Source of the DNA: Lineus longissimus | Lineage: Eukaryota > Nemertea > Pilidiophora > Heteronemertea > Lineidae | Assembly: GCF_910592395.1 (NCBI RefSeq) | Contig: NC_088316.1 | Coordinates: 4,528,001-4,592,000 of the forward strand | Direction: 5' to 3' | Length of the DNA: 64,000 nt | Shown here: positions 36,741 through 47,578 of the stretch, piece by piece | Layout: each line of letters begins with the position of its first letter | Numbering within the stretch: the stretch's first letter is position 1 | The notes under the pieces: generated by a model | The model's database searches: none | What the model saw: only the letters and a program-made list of their open reading frames with translations | What the model was told of the DNA's origin: nothing | Made by a program: the position numbers and the translations under genes

Positions 36741-38149
36741 AAGGTTTCAGGATGGAGGCAGTTGAAGTGTTACATCAGGTGATAACCTGTACTTTTGCTG
36801 ATATCAGACAATATTGGTACTCCGAAGAAATCAAGAAACTAAAACTGACGTTGGACAAGAAACTAATGTTTTTAAAAATCTAGCCAGATAGAAAGAAGTA
36901 AATTGACAATAGGTTTTTCTTGTATTAAAAATGCTCAATGCAAAGAATCATGTAACGGTGAGAATAATCTTACCAAAGTGAAAGATCTGAGTGGAAAAAA
37001 GTCTCAAAGAAATGTTACCCATAATTGCTGTTTTTTATCTCTTGTAGCCGCTTCCACTTGCGTTTGATGCATAAGTGTTACTGGTGAAACAAGAAGCCAT
37101 GGAAAACGATACCCTTGGTTTGAAACTGGACGCGACTATGCATGGCTCAACATTGTTAACCCCTTTTTCTCCACTCTGAAATTGTTTCTGCCACAGTTGC
37201 AGTTGGCAGCAAAAGGGTTAACGCTGAAAAACGAAAACAATGATGCTTCATTCATAAATCAAGAAATTCCGTAAATCAGAAACAAAAGCCAGTTTCTGCA
37301 GAATTGATTGAGAAAAAGAATCATCACTTTAATGGACCATAGTTTGAGTCGACTTCAATGACTCAATGATCATTCCCAATGTCAGGACAACATAAAAGTA
37401 GAAATTTAACGATTGCAATTATTGTACTCGCACTCATAAAATGCATAAAATCTAATGTTATTGCCATAAAATGGTATATAAATTCTCAAATTCATCTCAT
37501 ATTGAAATTTTTAAATATTCGTTGCAGCTCCATAGTGTGTTGTACATTGAAGTATGTACAAGTCACACTTTCTTATGTTGAAATCGAGTCTAATGCAATG
37601 AAAGCCCCAGCATGGGACCATAGCGGGAAATTGCTCCTGTTAGAGACAGATTACGAGACTGAATTGATAAGCGAGATCTGTTGACTGTAAATTTCTCAAA
37701 TAGACTTTGGCTGACAGTTGCACGTTGCACATTGCACTTGCTGGTCTTAAAGGCAACATGTACTGGAGCGAGGGCAAGTATTCTGAGTTTGAATTTGAAT
37801 ATGGAAGGGTATTTAGATTTAGTCATGTTAGTCAGATAATTGGAAATTTTTCTATGTGGAAAATGCTATGCCTATTGAATATTCATCCATGTGTCAGCAC
37901 AGGTAGATCTAGCTATCTAACATCTCCTCTTCCAGGATGGTTGACAATGTTGACTGTTAACCAGGCAACAAAATATCCCACACATTCTAAACCTAAAATC
38001 TTACATGGCGCAACGTATCAAGCCTGCCACTGAGTCCATTAAAATCTTAATGGAGTTTATAAGCACATCAATCTGTATTAAGCCACATCTTAAGAAGCCC
38101 TATGAATGTGAGTTCTGCAGTTAAATCTGGTGATTTAGATGCATTGCAG

Positions 38150-38475
38150 GAGACAGGTTCTCTCTTTGCCTTATGGCTTCATGCTCAAATGGAAATGTCA
38201 TAGGATGAATTGAGGTACTGTAGACACAAAGATTTCTGATCAACCTTTGAGGATAGTAAGCTGTTGATTTTAATCCCTCAAAAAAAGATTCTCTTTGCCT
38301 TATGGCTTCACGTCGAAAGGGGATGTCATAGTATGAACAGAGATGGAGCAGATTTCTGGCTCATTTTTTTTGGGACTCCCAGTATGAGTGTAAAGTATGC
38401 TGCATTGTCAAATATGGTGATTCAACAATGTGTTGAAGAGACATGCTTTTTCCTCGATTTATGGCTTCATTGAAC
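38150..38475. repeat. Direct repeat, unit about 135 bp, 2-3 copies
   Basis: TTCTCTTTGCCTTATGGCTTC followed by a diverged stretch and ATGTCATAGKATGAA occurs at about 38157 and 38289. A degenerate TCGATTTATGGCTTCATTG is at about 38454. Confidence 0.65.
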
Positions 38476-40450
38476 AGGTATAAGAAATTGATAATCCATG
38501 CTTTCAGCAAAATCAAGTTCTTAGTACAACTTTGTTCATCAGATTGAAATCACCAGCACTGAAGACATGGTACTAGATTAGTCCTTGGACATTGAAAATG
38601 CCCTCAAAAGCAAAAGACCATAAAGAGCAGTTTTACTGAAAGCAAGAACTAGGTTTTACTGCTTAATTCATTAGCCTGTCAGTGGATGGCGTCATTGATG
38701 CCAATTGTTTTTACCAGGCGTGACCCAGTTTGTGCAAACAAAAACCTGTTTTTCTCGAAAGTGTCGAAATATGGCTTACTGGTTTCTTGCACGCACCCCT
38801 TCAGTAGGGGCACTTGTAAACCCAGAGGCTTCTGGTCTCATCACATTTTTGCCCAGTTGCTAGTTTTATAACTTGCAATTTACAGCCTATTGCCTTTGCT
38901 GTTTCACAATTTCTTTTTACGGGTGAATTTATTGCACATTAGAGTTGTCAACCGCTGTATAGCTGGTGAAGCATTCAATAAACCATAATAGGAAGTAGCG
39001 TGACAACTCCACCTCTCTTGTAAAGGACATTAAATTTAAGATATTACATCTTAACGGACCATTGACATTATCAAGTTCATTATAACTGAGCTGTTTGCTA
39101 CCCAGTCACCTTCCAATGTGCGGTAAAAGTTCCCAATATCAAATTGCCCAAAAATGGGAAAATTTCTAAATCTGACTGAATTACATGTACGAACTATTCC
39201 TATTTCAGTCACTCGACTCCAATGCAGGGATTATCTTTTTGCAGGTCAATGCACTGACAACGCACTGGGGCGGAGGCCATAACTACTCCATGACGTCAAG
39301 GTGTAGACCTTACTTCTTCGTCCATAAGGCAAATAACATTGCGTCATAATAGAGGGGTAATGTAAAGATCGACCGAGAGTGCAGTCGGGCAGTGGGAAGA
39401 TGTTTCCGATGCTCAGGCCGCGTATGTGCGAAAAAGCGAATAATGCGTTTTTTTTACGAGATACAAGTTGAAACAAAATAGGAAAAACGTTAAACACTTT
39501 CAGAAATAATTTGCAAGTGAAACAGGAGAAGAATAACACATTGATGTAAAAAGCCGGCCACTCCTTTAAGGGGATGGCTCATGAATGGGTAGGGTATTAA
39601 AGGTGTCATTAGAAATTGTGACCTAACAATTTTTCACCATACAGTACTGTGACCCATCCAAAACATGCAAAAAGGTTGACCTACACTACTCCTTCTTTTG
39701 AAGGGACACGTTAAGCAGCACATATGTTGGTTTTTCATGCGAAAATGGCTTCCAGCTAGACAGTGATTTCCCAAAAAAGGACGATTGAAAAATCACAAAA
39801 CAGCAATAAACCATGCACTAGAATGTCACCATAGGCTTATCAAATTTACGAGGCACAACCAAACCACCTCTTGGTACTAGCAAAAGCATTTATTACAGGT
39901 TAGCTCAAGCGTGATGTAAGATATAGTGGTACGCAGTGATATTAACCGCCTAAATCCCACATCCCACAAGTTAAATGAACACTTGCTCTGCAAGCTTAAC
40001 ACAATAAGTAACCAGCGGAATTAAAGGGAGAATTTCAAGGCGCACATTACACCGTATCCCAGAGGGGAACTTTGTTTTTCTGCTTGCAGAATCTACCCCA
40101 TGAACGGATGAGTCAGTTTCAACAATTCTAATTCCAACGGGAGACATTCCATCATTTCAGAGAATTTAACCTAGGAATTTAAATCACTCAAAATGCTGTC
40201 ATTAGCCCGGCAAGACCTGCTCTTGACTGGTAGGGCAGTGGCAATGGGTTTCCTCAGATTCACATGATAGCTCCGCGATTATTGCTATGAGTCATTGGCC
40301 GCACTGGGAGACATCTTCAACTCACGAACAGTGATAATTACGCAGCTCATGGCAATGAAAAAAAGTCATAAAAATCTTCAAAAATCAAGTGTACCCAAAT
40401 GTGAATATTGTGACAGGGATTACTAACTTTAAAACACCGAAGACAAACAG
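38476..40450. other. Intergenic DNA, nothing recognised
   Basis: No supported gene. A CpG-containing stretch at 39230-39420 is open on the minus strand but has no domain. The 40200-40330 segment is repeat-free and mixed in composition. Confidence 0.35.
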
Positions 40451-40456
40451 GTGCAA

Positions 40457-40729
40457 ATGACAATGCTGGTGAAATTCTTGATAAGTGTTGTATCATGTGC
40501 ACTGGTGGTGCCAATTGTGATTTGCTCACATTTATGCAGGATTTCCCTAGACACTCATTTAGTTTTATCAGTGGTTGTGAGTTGTGGAGACTGTGCCTTA
40601 ACTGCAATCAATGTGTACACATGTTGTGAAAATAGTGGCCAGGAAAATTCTTTGGGACATGTCTGGCATAGAAGGAATTGCTCATTAAGTGTATGTGACA
40701 TAATCAAAATACTTTGGGACCATTCATAA
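40457..40729 (+). CDS. Candidate small cysteine-rich secreted peptide
   Basis: A 90-codon frame from ATG 40457 (a second ATG is two codons on, with A at -3) to TAA. The first about 24 residues are strongly hydrophobic (LVKFLISVVSCALVVPIVI), a good signal peptide or anchor. The rest contains seven cysteines including a CC pair, with spacing HLC-x15-CGDC-x9-CC-x17-C-x4-C. Small secreted peptides with paired cysteines are common in invertebrates, but this spacing matches no family I know, and it is not the insulin pattern. A GTGAGT donor at 40577-40582 would instead end a 120-bp phase-0 first exon. It could be chance. Confidence 0.25.
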   Translation: MTMLVKFLISVVSCALVVPIVICSHLCRISLDTHLVLSVVVSCGDCALTAINVYTCCENSGQENSLGHVWHRRNCSLSVCDIIKILWDHS

Positions 40730-41287
40730 ACAAAAGTTTTGAGATAAAATTACATACATGTGAATGGGAAGGCTTTCGCATCAAGCATCTAAATAAGTAC
40801 AACCTAAAGGCATACAGGGTTTTTAAATTGCTCGTTTGAAGGGCACGTAAGACTCCCTCACCACCAAGCACTCACTGTCGACCTACAGCTGACACGTACT
40901 GCATGTTTGCCTGAGAAGAACACTGGTTAACATGTCATTTAGTGACAATTTCTCATTATAAGGTGTTACACATCCCATCAATTGACTTATCAAAAAATTC
41001 AATTTCATTAGAATCTGATGAGAATCTTGCTGATGATGTCTAGCTTTCTTCACTGGTTGAGTCATGCCACAATTTTTACAAATCACATTAAACGAGTGTC
41101 ATTATACATGTTACAGAGATTTCACAACAGAACCAGCCACGGCTTTTCTAAAATTGAAATCCCTGGAATTAGGTGCACCTTAATTTTGAAAACGCCTTAG
41201 GATGAGAATTACTGGTGACTGTCAAGAATGCTATTAGCCTACGTATCTTCCATGGATCAGGAGAGGATTTCCCACACTGCAGAAAAT

Positions 41288-41412
41288 TTCTCTGTTAAGG
41301 ACACCTTAAGGACTGACAAGTGCTGTCCTAAATAGAGAGCTGTCCTGATAGGAGAGGCCAAATCAAACAACCATTTTGGGTCCAAGACTAGTGCCCTTGA
41401 TACAGAGGAAGG
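41288..41412. repeat. Dispersed repeat family, copy C (inverted)
   Basis: Reads as the reverse complement of copy A at 14495-14682: TTCTCTGTTAAGGACACC, GACTGACAAGTGCTGTCC, TAGAGAG and CAACCATTTTGGGTCCAAGAC occur in the expected reverse order. Confidence 0.7.
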
Positions 41413-44229
41413 AGATTTTTCAGCATCTATCAAAACTGAGATGATGTCCATTCACAGACCTAAACGATGGTCTCATATGACCCAAGAAGGTGGTTACCAG
41501 AGAGCTCTTGGCTGGACTAATGACTGTGGTAGATGAACGCCTCAGGACCCACGGCACCATGCATTATTCATATGGATGGATGTACCCCTTCGTAACCTTT
41601 ATAAAATATTGTTAAGCAAATGTACAATAGATTGTGGTATGAACAGATAGAGTAGAATATTCAAAGCTAAAACTTGCAAACCGGAGAAAAGCCAGCACTT
41701 CATTGGGACAACTTTGGCATCATCTTGTTTCTCTGTATTACTACATTCTCTGGCTGTTCCATGATTCTCTGAAACTTTACAGATGGTGATTCAGGTTCAA
41801 GTCAATCATCAGCCAGTGTTTCCAAAGAAGAGTTTAGTTTAAATTCTTCTTGAGGCATGTGAAGTAATGAATCACAAGTGAATTTTTTCAGCTCAAAGAC
41901 ACTTTCACTCATGCATGTGATTGAAACAACGGCTAATAGAATAATAGAATCATTGACCTCTCTGATTACTGACTCAACTTGCTTTCTTGTTGAAAAGGAG
42001 GGAGGGGGGATTTTGGAGGTTAATGGAGGTAACGTCCAGCCTATAGTTACATCTCCTTCTACACTATATGTGGTGAAGTGTTTATTATTGTTTAATGGTT
42101 TTTCCATGTTCCGGTTAGGAGACATCACGGTTAATCTACTTCTGTATTAATTGTAAAAAGCAACAGATCTCACATCAAAGTTGTGAAAATGTACCAAAGT
42201 ATTTCTGGTTCCCTCAACAATAAGCCTGGGCAAAACAACAGTTTTTGTTATGGATCCCAAACACATAACAAATTATCCTTATCATTGCTACTTGCATACA
42301 GCCCCTATCCCAAAATCATTTTTTCCAAATTGGTCTTTCGAGGATAAAGTCACAACCAGAATGCATGGATAAGTTCACTTGTACATCTATTAACCTCAAC
42401 TCAATATGCTATATTTCAAGACAGCAAAGTTTTAATGATCAATCCGTGGAAAGGGCCCCAGCTGTCTCAAATTCTCAATACCAGCCAGAGAAGGAAGACC
42501 CCTGGATCCTCCTCCCAATCAATCCCCTCCCACAACCCTACAATGACCTCTCTCCAAGGATTCCCACCATAATTACCGTCCCGGTATGTGTCATTCATGT
42601 TCGGACCCTGTCTTCCTAATCAAGGGTCATCAGCAACTTGTCAGCCCATTCTGTCAGTCCAGAAGATCTTCTCAGCTAATTAAAGTTTAATTGGACATGA
42701 AATGGTTGACAGTTTGAACATTTGAACTTCTTTTAGAAGGACATGAGCATGTTCACTCATTTTCTCATTGACTCTGTGAATCCACAACCTTTTCATGTTT
42801 TGACCTACATGCCTGAACTACACTCTAGGAAATAAAGCTTTTTGAGCTTCTGAGAATCTATAATGTTTTTTTACCCAAGCTCATGTCATCTTTGTTTAAC
42901 AGCAGTCCTCTTTCGACGGTACTCAGTTTGTTTTTTTGCTCTCAAAAAAGTTTACTATCCCACCAATAATCCTGTCATCAAAATAGCGATTGCTTGTTAG
43001 CATAATGCTAATAAAGCCATCTTAATTGATGCATCACCGTTGTCCACTCAAGTTGGCATCCGTTCCTAAGTTTCATTTCTTCTTTTTCAATTTTTTTCAC
43101 CAACTCCGTTCTTATTGATCAAAAGTAAATGACATCACAGGGTGAAGGAAATTGCATGTAACGAGAGGTGTGGATTTTGTTTGATTTTCTTCAGCAGAGC
43201 AACGAGAATGAAAATGTTGGCAAGGTACATGTAGCAATGCATTTTTTAAATTCTGTGTCTGTTCTGAGTCAATTAGTCATCCCTGGCTTCCGAGGAAACG
43301 TAGAGGAATTGACGTAGAGGAATTAATTGGGAAATAGCACCTTAATTGGTAACGACGGAAGGAGAATATCTTCTAAAAGGTAAAGTTGTATATTATGCTT
43401 GAGTCCAAAGTCTCAAATTTGAAGATAACATTTTCCAGCTCATATCCTATAGTTGTTTACAAGCCACAATGTTAGAATGATGTCAGAAAAGATGCCATGT
43501 TACAGGGCCAATTCAATCACATCACGAAAAAGAAGCCACCCAGATCAAATATCAGTGGCAACAGAGTGTGTTGGCCAGTCAAGAAAACAAGTGTATCACT
43601 TCTAAAGCGGGAAGACCCTACCATAGTGATCATCACTTTGCTTTATCATGGCTTCAACCAATGGAGTGTGACCCTACGGATGCTTCATTTAAGCTGCGGC
43701 AATTGATACCTGAGCTTTATATACAGCCGCCATGTTTTTATTGTTCTATGTGGAGATTTAAGCATGTTAAATGGCATCATGGGTTATAATTTTGCTACTG
43801 TTCCATTTTGAGCATCCATTAGCAAGCATAGCATCTTCAAGGCTCAAGGCTATTTGGGGAATTGTGTATTTTATAATTATGACAAAGTAATCATGACAAT
43901 TTATCTTGTGGGACATGTCCATGATGTCTGGCTGATAAGATGGATTAAGGACATTATAGAATAGAGGTGGGCGGACCAAGGTAATGCACAAACTGGCCAA
44001 TTTCAGGCAAGGGATTATCTTGAGAGTTTTTTCACACAATAGTTATAGCTTATTACCAGCCTCTGGTTAATGATGCGGAAGGTCGTCCAGAGAAAAGACC
44101 AAAAAGACAAGAGTGATTAGTTCAATTAACCCTTTGGCAACAGCAGCATGCTGACCTAATACCAGCGGTGTATTACCGGTCATACAATGCTGCTATCTAT
44201 TGCTTCCCAGGAGAACTGTATGGTGTAAT
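41413..44229. other. Intergenic DNA; one unassigned minus frame
   Basis: The minus frame at 41802-42128 (108 codons, ATG start) is protein-like in places but shows no firm domain. A TTAACCCTTTGGCAACAGC word at about 44126 resembles a piggyBac-like terminus, but no second end is found. 43260-43370 has several AATTAATT words. Confidence 0.3.
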
Positions 44230-44297
44230 GGTGAAATGGTGAAATGGTGAAATGGTGAAATGGTGAAATGGTGAAATGGTGAAATGGGGGGGGGGGG
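44230..44297. repeat. Microsatellite (GGTGAAAT)7 followed by poly-G
   Basis: Seven perfect 8-bp units GGTGAAAT run from 44230 to 44285 and pass directly into a 12-base G run (44286-44297). Perfect units suggest recent expansion. Confidence 0.95.
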
Positions 44298-44304
44298 CCG
44301 GGTC

Positions 44305-44365
44305 GTAACGCTCTAGTTGCTCAGGTTGCTAGTCTAGCGGTCAACTCGAGGTCCCTGGTTAAAAC
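44305..44365 (+). mobile_element. tRNA-like SINE head fragment
   Basis: GTAACGCTCTAGTTGCTCAGG, TAGCGGTCAACTCGAGGTC and CCTGGTTAAAACATC follow the A-box/B-box order of a tRNA-derived SINE head (B-box degenerate). It is too broken for a functional tRNA: no clover-leaf closes. Confidence 0.4.
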
Positions 44366-44870
44366 ATCGTAAATGTAACCAAAATCTGGCGTCAGTCACT
44401 TTCACACACACCGAGAAAGCCACATGAGCTAGCCAAATGATAGCCACATGTTAATAATTACTTAGATGCAGCTTTCCAGTCGGTTTCTTCATAGAAATCC
44501 ATTGCTTGATTTACTTTGAGTCCCAAAATAAACAACTGTGGTCAATTTTTAAAGTGTATATATTATCATCGTTGATTCCTAAATAAAATTTCTGAAGAAA
44601 AAAAGCAATTCATTACAAAATTTCAAATAAAACATGTAAAAGTGGCCCACAAACAAAATATTTTTTACACAACAACAAGAGACAAGTAGGCTATCGTTAC
44701 AATAAGTGTTGGAAAGATTGCTAGTCTAAAGGCGAAACCACTGATCACTGGATTTGATTTGGATCACAGCTTGCAGCCAAATTGCATTCGAAATGGACCA
44801 TAACAGTACTGCGGTCATGATGTATGGTGACCACGTACAATTTTCTTGACTAAAAAATTAATTTCTTGAT

Positions 44871-45366
44871 TTAGTTCTTGGGCCTTATTCGAGGAAAGGT
44901 CTGGTAATTCTCTTGGCTAGACAGCGTAATAAGGTACCAGAAAGTGAGTTGTTGTATATTATTCCATGTAGCCGGGATTCTGGACCAACGCACATCCACG
45001 TGATGAGAAGGATGTGTTAAATCGGCTTGCAACCTGAGCCCAAAGTAAACACCAGTGACATTATCTAGGCTGTCTGAAAGTCTTAGAACAATGTAGTAGA
45101 TCAACTGACACAAGCAGGCTCCATTTTGATCCCGGGGAAGAACATAACGTTTTGTGCCATTTTGATTTGTGCCAGTAGATCTTTATGCACCCGAAAACAT
45201 GAAAATCAACCAAGAACATCTCTGCTTCAGACAAATCAGACAACGACTTCTCCTCCCACCTTGATTGCAGAAATGGGCGATTGGTAATGGGTCCAATCTT
45301 ATGATTAGCTGATATCATAAGATCACACAGACCACTGAACTGATCTTGTCCATCCAAAATTGACAT
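44871..45366 (-). pseudogene. Protein-coding segment broken by a frameshift, family unknown
   Basis: A minus-strand frame starts at ATG 45366-45364 and is protein-like to about 45190 (for example SDLSEAEMFLVDFHVFG). The coding quality then passes to another frame, which reads on to TAA near 44871 (for example DNVTGVYFGLRLQADL and HHVDVRWSRIPATW). The crossover lies near 45170-45190, and the new frame has a stop just upstream of it, so one indel explains the pattern. There is no intron-like sequence at the switch. The composition (LRLQADLTHP, VDVRW) is far from random, so I believe this was a gene, possibly a mobile-element gene. I do not recognise the family. An assembly indel in an intact exon is an alternative. 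Confidence 0.45.
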
Positions 45367-45546
45367 TTTTCTAATTTAATCCCATGTCAATGTGCCGTAA
45401 TCATATTTCATGCTTGATGGTGTTAGCCCGTGTGTGGCATTCAGACGGGACAAGTCAAGCACGAGACGGATATGCTGGCTGGGAACTAATATGCTCACTC
45501 AATAGATATACTGTGTGATGGATTTTAGAACTGCAGATCATGATAT

Positions 45547-45622
45547 GTTTTAAATATTTATTCTAATAATATCTATTAATATTAATATAATAATAGATAT
45601 TTATTCTAATAAAACTCGCATC
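45547..45622. repeat. AT-rich direct/inverted repeat
   Basis: AATATTTATTCTAATAA and ATATTTATTCTAATAAAA flank an ATATCTATTAATATTAATAT palindrome. It is nearly pure A/T and able to form a hairpin. Confidence 0.6.
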
Positions 45623-46504
45623 TGAAAAAGTACTCTGTGTCAGTAAAGGTTTTTTATCATAGTAAAAAAGGGCATGCTAAATTGGGCTTTTGATAGACTT
45701 TTTACTTCCAAACTCATATCGGCAATGTGAGGTGCCTGGTATGGAGGCAGTTTGTTCCCTATATTTTACTAGCTGGTGGCTAAACGAACAGCTGCATCAG
45801 GAACCAGTTATCTGCAGCCTAAAACCTACCAATAGGCTACCTTACGTTAAAGTCTTACAGAGTAGTTGGGTATCGGGATCGATGTACAGCTAAAGTTATC
45901 GCCAAATTTAATGCTTGAAAGTGTCACCCTGCATGCGACATTCACACGAAACGACTGGAGCATGCAACATTCAGACCAAGGAGAGTGTGATATAAGACTA
46001 TGATGATTATTCCACAAAAAAAGAACATTCTGATATCATCAAAGCACAAGAGAAGAGTTTCATCACAAAACGAAATATATTATCTCATTCAGTATTTAGA
46101 GTAAACCATACCATTCCATTGCCCATACGATGGCTGATCTGCTCTCTGAATTTCAGGCTTTGGGCGTGCCTGTTTCACATTGGCTTATTACATGTTAGAT
46201 TAAACGGGCTATATAGTGTCCACAAAGTACTTTATTTTGGGACGTAGCTCTACAATTCTAGCTCATTATTGATGACAGACAATATAGCTCTCAAAATAAC
46301 AGACATATCCTATTTTTCACAGCCCACAACGTACACTACAAAACCTGCATCCACTGCCTCCTCCCAGCGGACCCTGAAGACCAATGATTATCCCACCTTC
46401 ATGTCCACAAGGCAAACGCATCCATCAACAATAATTCATACGCCAAAAAATAACCACCCATACATCATCCTAGCAATTTTACCGCAAAAAAAACGTAGCA
46501 TCTA

Positions 46505-46865
46505 TTTCGTGAGATGGGTACCTCGATGGAATATTCAGGTTGTGGTGGTCTGCAGGGATTGCTCACTGGAGTGGAGGAGAAAGGTGAAGCCATATATCAA
46601 CTGGACATTGGAAGAACTGGCCGAATTGAGAATAGTTAGATGGTTCGGTTGATGCCGAGAGAAAAGTTGGAGGGGTATAATTGGTATTGATTGAATCAGA
46701 TAAAGCTATTTAAAAATCATTGTGTTTATTTTTCATGAGATGGGTACCCTAATGGAATATGCAGTTTTCGGTTGTCCGCAGTGATTGCTCACGGGAGCAG
46801 AGGGGAGAGGTGAGCCATTAATCAACTGGACATCTGAAGACGAAGCTGACTTGAGAATACCAGAT
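46505..46865. repeat. Direct duplication, two copies of about 130 bp
   Basis: GAGATGGGTACC...ATGGAATAT, GGATTGCTCAC, GGAGARAGGTGA, ATCAACTGGACAT and TTGAGAATA occur in order at 46508-46640 and 46736-46862 (offset about 226 bp). The plus-strand frames here repeat one peptide twice and so are repeat-derived. Confidence 0.7.
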
Positions 46866-46954
46866 CGCAAATTTGTCAAATGTGATATGATTGCAGGTCA
46901 CAACAATTTCAATCGCTGGCTTGTGTGGCGTTTAACTGGTGCATACATATACAC

Positions 46955-47020
46955 CTGGCCGGGTGACGCAAGGCAAATTAGACCAAAAATGCCTACCAAG
47001 ACAACATGCTGGAGTTTCAT
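46955..47020 (-). CDS. Candidate signal-peptide first exon
   Basis: On the minus strand ATG at 47020-47018 (G at -3) opens a 22-codon stretch, MKLQHVVLVGIFGLICLASP then GQ: one Lys, a hydrophobic core and a small-residue cleavage region, a textbook signal peptide. It ends exactly at a consensus donor, CAG|GTGTAT (46955/46954), in phase 0. Past the donor the frame continues 18 codons to TGA. Short signal-peptide-only first exons are common in animal genes for secreted proteins. No downstream exon is identified, so the product is unknown. A 119-codon minus frame at 47219-47578 lies upstream and is not obviously related. Confidence 0.3.
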
Positions 47021-47578
47021 GCCAATTTCTGGGGTTTTGACTGCTTGTCGAGAGTCCGAGCCACTAGACTGCAGCAGCTTCACATTTCCATCACACTCAA
47101 GCAAATCTGGTTGTATCTCATTGATTAGTACAGAAAATGCAATTGCCACTTAGGTGTATGTAGGTAAAACACACACACAATAGGTGGTCACGCTAGAAAG
47201 TTAATTGAATGATTAAGTTTAATCAGCCATTTCAGCAATGACAAAGACATTCATAATATGTTTTAATGAAATGTAGTAAAGTCGTTGAAATATAGAGATT
47301 GCCTTGGCAACATAGTGCTGGCTTTGAATGCAGTAATGAGACTTCACTAATGAGATAAGGGCCATGTGGCTTACATTGCCATTACAATCAGTGTTCTTAT
47401 ATACAGGTCTGAAAGAAACAGAATGCCTGTGACAGTCAGCATGTGCCACTAAAAATTCGAATTTCATTTGTAGCAAATCAAGATATCCTCTATATCTGGT
47501 GCCCTTCCTTGGGCAAGAAAATAGACCATTTTCCCATTCGCATACACTGGGTTTGGGGAAAGAAAACATCTGAACCAT

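Noticed and set aside
39246-39539. 97-codon minus-strand frame as a gene
   Set aside because: Hydrophobic leader-like start but no splice signals or domain, and the 3' half looks like degraded repeat sequence.
40457-40729. Insulin-like peptide
   Set aside because: HLC...CG and a CC pair are suggestive, but the first Cys-Cys gap is 15 residues instead of 11 and the CC is not followed by the C-x3-C-x8-C A-chain pattern.
41802-42128. N-terminal ligand-binding region of a class C GPCR
   Set aside because: A GDVTIG...LPP and an E-V-N-D-S...LL segment are reminiscent, but spacing is wrong, the cysteine after the glycine pair is missing, and no neighbouring exons are found.
44305-44365. Functional tRNA gene
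   Set aside because: The A/B-box-like words are present, but no acceptor or anticodon stems pair, so it is a SINE head fragment.
46269-46652. 127-codon plus-strand frame as a gene
   Set aside because: Its C-terminal half lies in a direct duplication (46508 and 46736) and the second copy has lost the frame. No domain is present.
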